A DNA stretch of 55,693 bases from an uncultured bacterium (GTDB lineage Bacteria > Actinomycetota > Coriobacteriia > Coriobacteriales > Coriobacteriaceae), in assembly GCA_905215835.1 (NCBI GenBank), contig CAJMRR010000001.1, positions 1-55,693 on the forward strand. Reading direction: 5' to 3'. Shown here piece after piece: positions 52,224-55,693 of the stretch (position 1 is the first letter of the stretch; each line of letters begins with the position of its first letter). Both the position numbers and the translations under genes were made by a program. The notes below the pieces were generated by a model. The model was given only the letters and a program-made list of their open reading frames with translations. It made no database searches and was not told the DNA's origin.

Positions 52224-53369
52224 CTACACGTAGACCTTGTCGAGACGCATGCCAAAGCCGCAGGCGACCTCGTAGTTAATCGTTCCGCGCAGTCGGGCCA
52301 TCTCGTCCATAGTGATCTCGGCATCGCCATCGCGGCCGACAATGATCATCTCGTCACCATACTCGGCCTCGGGAATCTCGTGTGCCGGGTTGGACTGAAT
52401 GGCGACCATAAACTGGTCCATGCAGATATTGCCAACCTGATGCACGCGCTCGCCGCGATACAGCACATCCATACGATTGGAAAGCGTACGCGATAGGCCA
52501 TCGGCATAACCGATCGGCAGCGTGCAGATCTGAACGCGCGTACGCGGTACGCGGTAGGTAAAACCGTAGCCCACGCCCTCACCCATCGCAGGGTGTGCCA
52601 CGCGCGTCACACGCGCATGGACGCTCATAACGGGATCAAGCTGCATCACGCGGCCACTCAGCTCGCACGGCTGCATGCCATACAAGCCAACGCCGGCGCG
52701 GATCATATCAAAATGCATCGAGGGGTCGAGCATCGAGGACGGCGTGTTGGCGCAGTGCACGATACCGCACTCAAAACCCGCATCCTTAATGGCCTGAACG
52801 GCCTCGGTAAAGCGCTGACACTGCAGCTTGTAGTCCCAGCCCGAAGGTTCATCGGCCGTGGCGAAGTGCGTAAATACGCCGTCGCACTGAATACCGCGAT
52901 GGAAATTTATACCGCGGACAAAGTCGAGCACCTGCGTGTAGTGAACGCCGATACGATTCATGCCCGTCTCGATGGCGAGATGATACTTGCCCACTTTGCC
53001 CGCCGCGACGGCACATTCGCCATACGCAAGAGCAAAGTCAGACGTATAGACCGAGGGCATGATATCAAACTCGAGCAACGTCGGAATGGCCTCGATAGGC
53101 GGCTCGCTTAGGATGAGGATGGGTTTCGTAATCCCGCCCTGTCGGAGCTCAACGCCCTCGTTAACCGTCGCCACGGCAAACATGTCGGCACCGACCGAAT
53201 ACATGATCTTGGCGCACTCAACAGCTCCATGACCATAAGCATCGGCCTTGACCACGCAGCACAGGCGCTGACGTGGATTCAGCAAGTTCTTATAGGCCCT
53301 CGTGTTGCGACGGAGCGCCCCGCGGTCGATCTCAACCCAGGACCAGCGCGTCAAATCGGCTTTATTCAT
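52224..53369 (-). CDS. alr: Alanine racemase
   Basis: Alr makes D-alanine for peptidoglycan. The 381-residue protein has the PLP lysine in CVVKADAYGHGAVE, GMNRIGVHY, VGLYGMQP, the catalytic Tyr region GYGFTYRVPR and a NICMDQFMV stretch near the C-terminus. The stop is followed closely by the glycosylase gene; nnr ends 2 bp upstream. alr beside nnr and acpS is a common Gram-positive arrangement. Confidence 0.96.
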   Translation of the reverse strand: MNKADLTRWSWVEIDRGALRRNTRAYKNLLNPRQRLCCVVKADAYGHGAVECAKIMYSVGADMFAVATVNEGVELRQGGITKPILILSEPPIEAIPTLLEFDIMPSVYTSDFALAYGECAVAAGKVGKYHLAIETGMNRIGVHYTQVLDFVRGINFHRGIQCDGVFTHFATADEPSGWDYKLQCQRFTEAVQAIKDAGFECGIVHCANTPSSMLDPSMHFDMIRAGVGLYGMQPCELSGRVMQLDPVMSVHARVTRVAHPAMGEGVGYGFTYRVPRTRVQICTLPIGYADGLSRTLSNRMDVLYRGERVHQVGNICMDQFMVAIQSNPAHEIPEAEYGDEMIIVGRDGDAEITMDEMARLRGTINYEVACGFGMRLDKVYV

Positions 53370-53371
53370 GA

Positions 53372-54988
53372 TTAGTCATCCGACCCTTCGTCCATGATTC
53401 CCAGATCTTCGAACGCATCCTTTGCCGCCAGTTCCATGGCAGGACCGATCAAGTCGATAAGATCGGTCGCGATGACGCTCTTCTCACCATACTCCGTCGC
53501 CGCGGCAAAACCGGCGTAGCTGTGAAGTGCGACGGCGTACGAATACAGCAACTCCCAACGATCCATCTCGTCGCGCATGGTGGCAAGCGTGCCGGCCAAA
53601 ATACCCGCGAGAACATCACCCGAACCGGCAGTTGCCAGAGAAGCCGGACCCGAGAGCGGCAGCAGCACACGCTCAACGCCACAGATAGCCGTCGTCGGCC
53701 CCTTGGCAATGACCACCAGATTGTCGGAGCCTGCAGCCCAGACAACCTTCTGCGCGGCCGCAATCGCGGTACCAAGGTCGTTCACCTCGTCACCGGCAAC
53801 CAGACGCGAAAGCTCACGATAGTGCGGCGTCATAACCAACGGCTGCTCGCGACGATACATCTCGGGATTACTATCAATACCGTCAATGGCAATCTTAGCA
53901 AGGCAGTTGAGTGCATCGGCGTCCAAAATAAGCGGCACATCAAGCTCGAGCAAGCCCGAAACCACCTGCATAGCGCCGGCAGATGTCGTCATACCGGGAC
54001 CGCACAGTACACAGCTGTACTTCTTTGCAATCTCGCACACAGTCATGCGCGCAGCGGCGCCAAAGGAGCCGCGGGAATCAGACGGAATAGCAAAGACGGG
54101 AATCGAAGGAAGTGCCATGCGAATAAGATTGGCGCAGGCGTCAGGAGCCGCGACTGCCACGTAACCAGCACCCGCGCGAGCTGCAGACTTGGCCGCCATA
54201 ATGGCAGCACCAGGATATTGCGCAGATCCGGCGACAATAAGCACAGAGCCACGGGAATACTTATCGATATTCGAAGGTAGTGGAGCAAAGTAATCAACTA
54301 AGTCACCGGGCTCGACAATCTCGGCGGCGTGGTCGACATCATCGATGACCTCGTCAAGACGGTCGTAAAGATTGCCGCAGATCGAATCGCCAGCATACTC
54401 AGGGCCATCAGCGCTATACAGACCAATCTTGGGCGCAATCATCGTCACCGTATGCTCGGCACGAATGCAGTCGTCATCAACAACGCCCGTCTCGGCATTC
54501 AGGCCCGAGGGGACATCAATGGATACGACACAATCGGCGCATTCATTGACCGTAGGAATCCAGATGGAGAACGGCGCACGCAAATTTCCGTGGAACCCGG
54601 TACCAAAAATGGCATCGACAACAACATCGGCCTTATCGATCAAAACCTCGAGTTCGTCACGCGAGGGGCCGACACAAACGTGCACATCGCGGCCGGCAGT
54701 ACGACGAGCAACATGACGTGCCAGAGCAGCAGGAATCTCATCCGGCTCAACTGGAGAAACGATATCGACGTCCACACCCTTATGGCTCAGAATATCGGCG
54801 GCAACCCAACCCTCGCCGCCATTATTACCAAAACCGACCAGAACGAGAACCCGATCGGGATTGAGCTTCAAGACCTCGTTGGCGGCAAACTCACCCGCTA
54901 GCTCCATAAGCTCGGCCTTCGAAGTCCCTTCGCGTTCGATGATGTCCTCGAGACGAACGACTTCTTCGGTACTCAAAACCGGTTTCAT
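53372..54988 (-). CDS. nnr: Bifunctional NAD(P)H-hydrate epimerase/dehydratase
   Basis: This 538-residue repair protein acts on damaged NADHX/NADPHX. The N-terminal YjeF epimerase domain (about 1-215) shows VGFGNNGGEGWVAADIL and VVDAIFGTGFHG. The C-terminal ADP/ATP-dependent dehydratase (about 235-520) shows LIVAGSAQYPGAAIMAAKSA (one span of it), LVMTPHYRELSRL and the nucleotide site ATAGSGDVLAGILAG. It abuts acpS. Confidence 0.95.
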   Translation of the reverse strand: MKPVLSTEEVVRLEDIIEREGTSKAELMELAGEFAANEVLKLNPDRVLVLVGFGNNGGEGWVAADILSHKGVDVDIVSPVEPDEIPAALARHVARRTAGRDVHVCVGPSRDELEVLIDKADVVVDAIFGTGFHGNLRAPFSIWIPTVNECADCVVSIDVPSGLNAETGVVDDDCIRAEHTVTMIAPKIGLYSADGPEYAGDSICGNLYDRLDEVIDDVDHAAEIVEPGDLVDYFAPLPSNIDKYSRGSVLIVAGSAQYPGAAIMAAKSAARAGAGYVAVAAPDACANLIRMALPSIPVFAIPSDSRGSFGAAARMTVCEIAKKYSCVLCGPGMTTSAGAMQVVSGLLELDVPLILDADALNCLAKIAIDGIDSNPEMYRREQPLVMTPHYRELSRLVAGDEVNDLGTAIAAAQKVVWAAGSDNLVVIAKGPTTAICGVERVLLPLSGPASLATAGSGDVLAGILAGTLATMRDEMDRWELLYSYAVALHSYAGFAAATEYGEKSVIATDLIDLIGPAMELAAKDAFEDLGIMDEGSDD

Positions 54989-55528
54989 CTATGCTCCTAG
55001 CGTATCTTGCGAAGCATCGCCCAGGTGCTCCGTCAATGCTGAATTCTGCAGCTGCTCAAGCTCATCTAAAACAGAGCGAGCCTCTTTAAATGTCTGCGCT
55101 ACGCGTTTCTTGGTACTCACCTTTTCCTCTTTTGGCTTAGGCCGAGCATCTTCGGTAATCGCGATGGCATTCGCAACGGCTAAGTCTCCTGTAAGCGTAA
55201 TGGAAAGAGCGACCTCAACAACACCCAGCTCTTGAGCGATCTCGAGAGCACGGCCCGAAAGCAGCGCCTTCGGTTTGCCGAGTTTATCACGCGTAACCGA
55301 AACATCTTTGCGACCAACGCCTTGACTAAAACCCGTGCCGAGAGCTTTAAGTACCGCCTCGCGCGAAGCAAAGCGGCTGGCATAGTGAGCAGCGGGACGC
55401 GATGATGCATCACAATACGCACGCTCTTCTTCGGTAAACACGCGCCGAGCAAACGACGGCGTCTTATCAAGAATTGATTTCATACGGGAAATCTCGACGA
55501 TATCAACGCCGATACCAGCTTCAGCCAT
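54989..55528 (-). CDS. acpS: Holo-acyl-carrier-protein synthase with C-terminal extension
   Basis: AcpS transfers phosphopantetheine to ACP. The N-terminal 125 residues hold GIGVDIVEISRMK, the metal site in FASREAVLKALGTG and VSITLTGDLAVA-type sequence (here LSITLTGDLAVANAIA). The usual histidine of the SITH motif reads as Thr-Gly here. Residues about 130-179 form an extra charged, helical tail (KPKEEKVSTKKRVAQTFKEA) absent from ordinary AcpS of about 120 residues. GGAGGTGAAC sets the start at 55528. Confidence 0.85.
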   Translation of the reverse strand: MAEAGIGVDIVEISRMKSILDKTPSFARRVFTEEERAYCDASSRPAAHYASRFASREAVLKALGTGFSQGVGRKDVSVTRDKLGKPKALLSGRALEIAQELGVVEVALSITLTGDLAVANAIAITEDARPKPKEEKVSTKKRVAQTFKEARSVLDELEQLQNSALTEHLGDASQDTLGA

Positions 55529-55636
55529 GTTCACCTCCATATCGCACAGACTAAGTTATTGTAGCCCGTTCACAGAAGATGCGACAAACGAGGGTTATAA
55601 AACACAGCTACTATGTGAGACAAAAGCCCTTAAACG

Positions 55637-55667
55637 CAAAAAAGGGGGAGGCCGCGAGGCCTCCCCC
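55637..55667 (-). terminator. Terminator of a minus-strand gene beyond the window
   Basis: 10-bp perfect stem GGGGGAGGCC/GGCCTCCCCC with a short loop, followed on the minus strand by TTTTTT. It implies a minus-strand gene upstream of the window's right end. Confidence 0.85.
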
Positions 55668-55693
55668 TTCTTCAGTTTCGCTGACGGCTCGGT

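Overview
The window reads as a chromosomal segment of a high-GC Gram-positive gut bacterium of the Coriobacteriia, most likely a Collinsella. The grounds are the G/C-ending codon use, a fused HisZ-HisG, a fused TsaB-RimI-TsaD, a Firmicutes/Actinobacteria mix of sugar PTS and ABC systems, and GntR/LacI-type local control. No database search was possible, so the organism call is inference.

Layout. 1-5.0 kb (minus strand): partial ppx/gppA, divIC-like, eno, mazG, yfcE-like phosphodiesterase and an orphan LarC C-terminal domain. 5.2-14.3 kb: a PHP-type histidinol phosphatase (plus) faces a complete histidine operon on the minus strand, hisZG-D-C-B-H-A-F-I-E. 14.5-22.5 kb: a mannose-family PTS locus (EIIA, EIIB, EIIC, EIID) with two nucleotide-identical FrlB-like SIS genes, a FrlC-like epimerase and two GntR regulators; it resembles fructoselysine/glucoselysine (Amadori product) use. 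22.5-28.2 kb: a hypothetical protein, a LacI regulator, murB, a Tat-exported coiled-coil NlpC/P60-type hydrolase and galE. 28.4-40.8 kb: alpha-glucan metabolism, with malQ, glgP, a sugar ABC transporter, a TreR-like GntR regulator and a PTS EIIC-EIIB protein fused to a HAD phosphatase. Copies of TTGTTTAAACAA link these promoters into one apparent regulon. 40.9-47.9 kb: polyprenyl diphosphate synthase, a peptidoglycan-binding-domain protein, tRNA-Gln with degenerate duplicated remnants, a JetD-like Toprim protein and a CstA-family transporter with an attenuator-like leader. 48.7-55.5 kb: TsaB-RimI-TsaD fusion, tsaE, family 4 uracil-DNA glycosylase, alr, nnr and acpS, nearly all overlapping or abutting.

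The most unusual signal is a repeated structured element found four times (25.5, 43.5, 48.3 and 48.6 kb). A conserved core of about 70 nt is enclosed by perfectly complementary outer arms of 30-42 bp whose sequence differs completely from copy to copy. An inner hairpin also covaries around a constant TTAAT loop. All copies lie in 3' flanking or intergenic DNA. This is either a structured RNA, a 3'-end element or a palindromic mobile repeat. Other notable items are the exact CDS-bounded duplication of the SIS gene, the PTS-phosphatase fusion, and an Ile/Val-rich leader peptide with a terminator ahead of the cstA-like gene.
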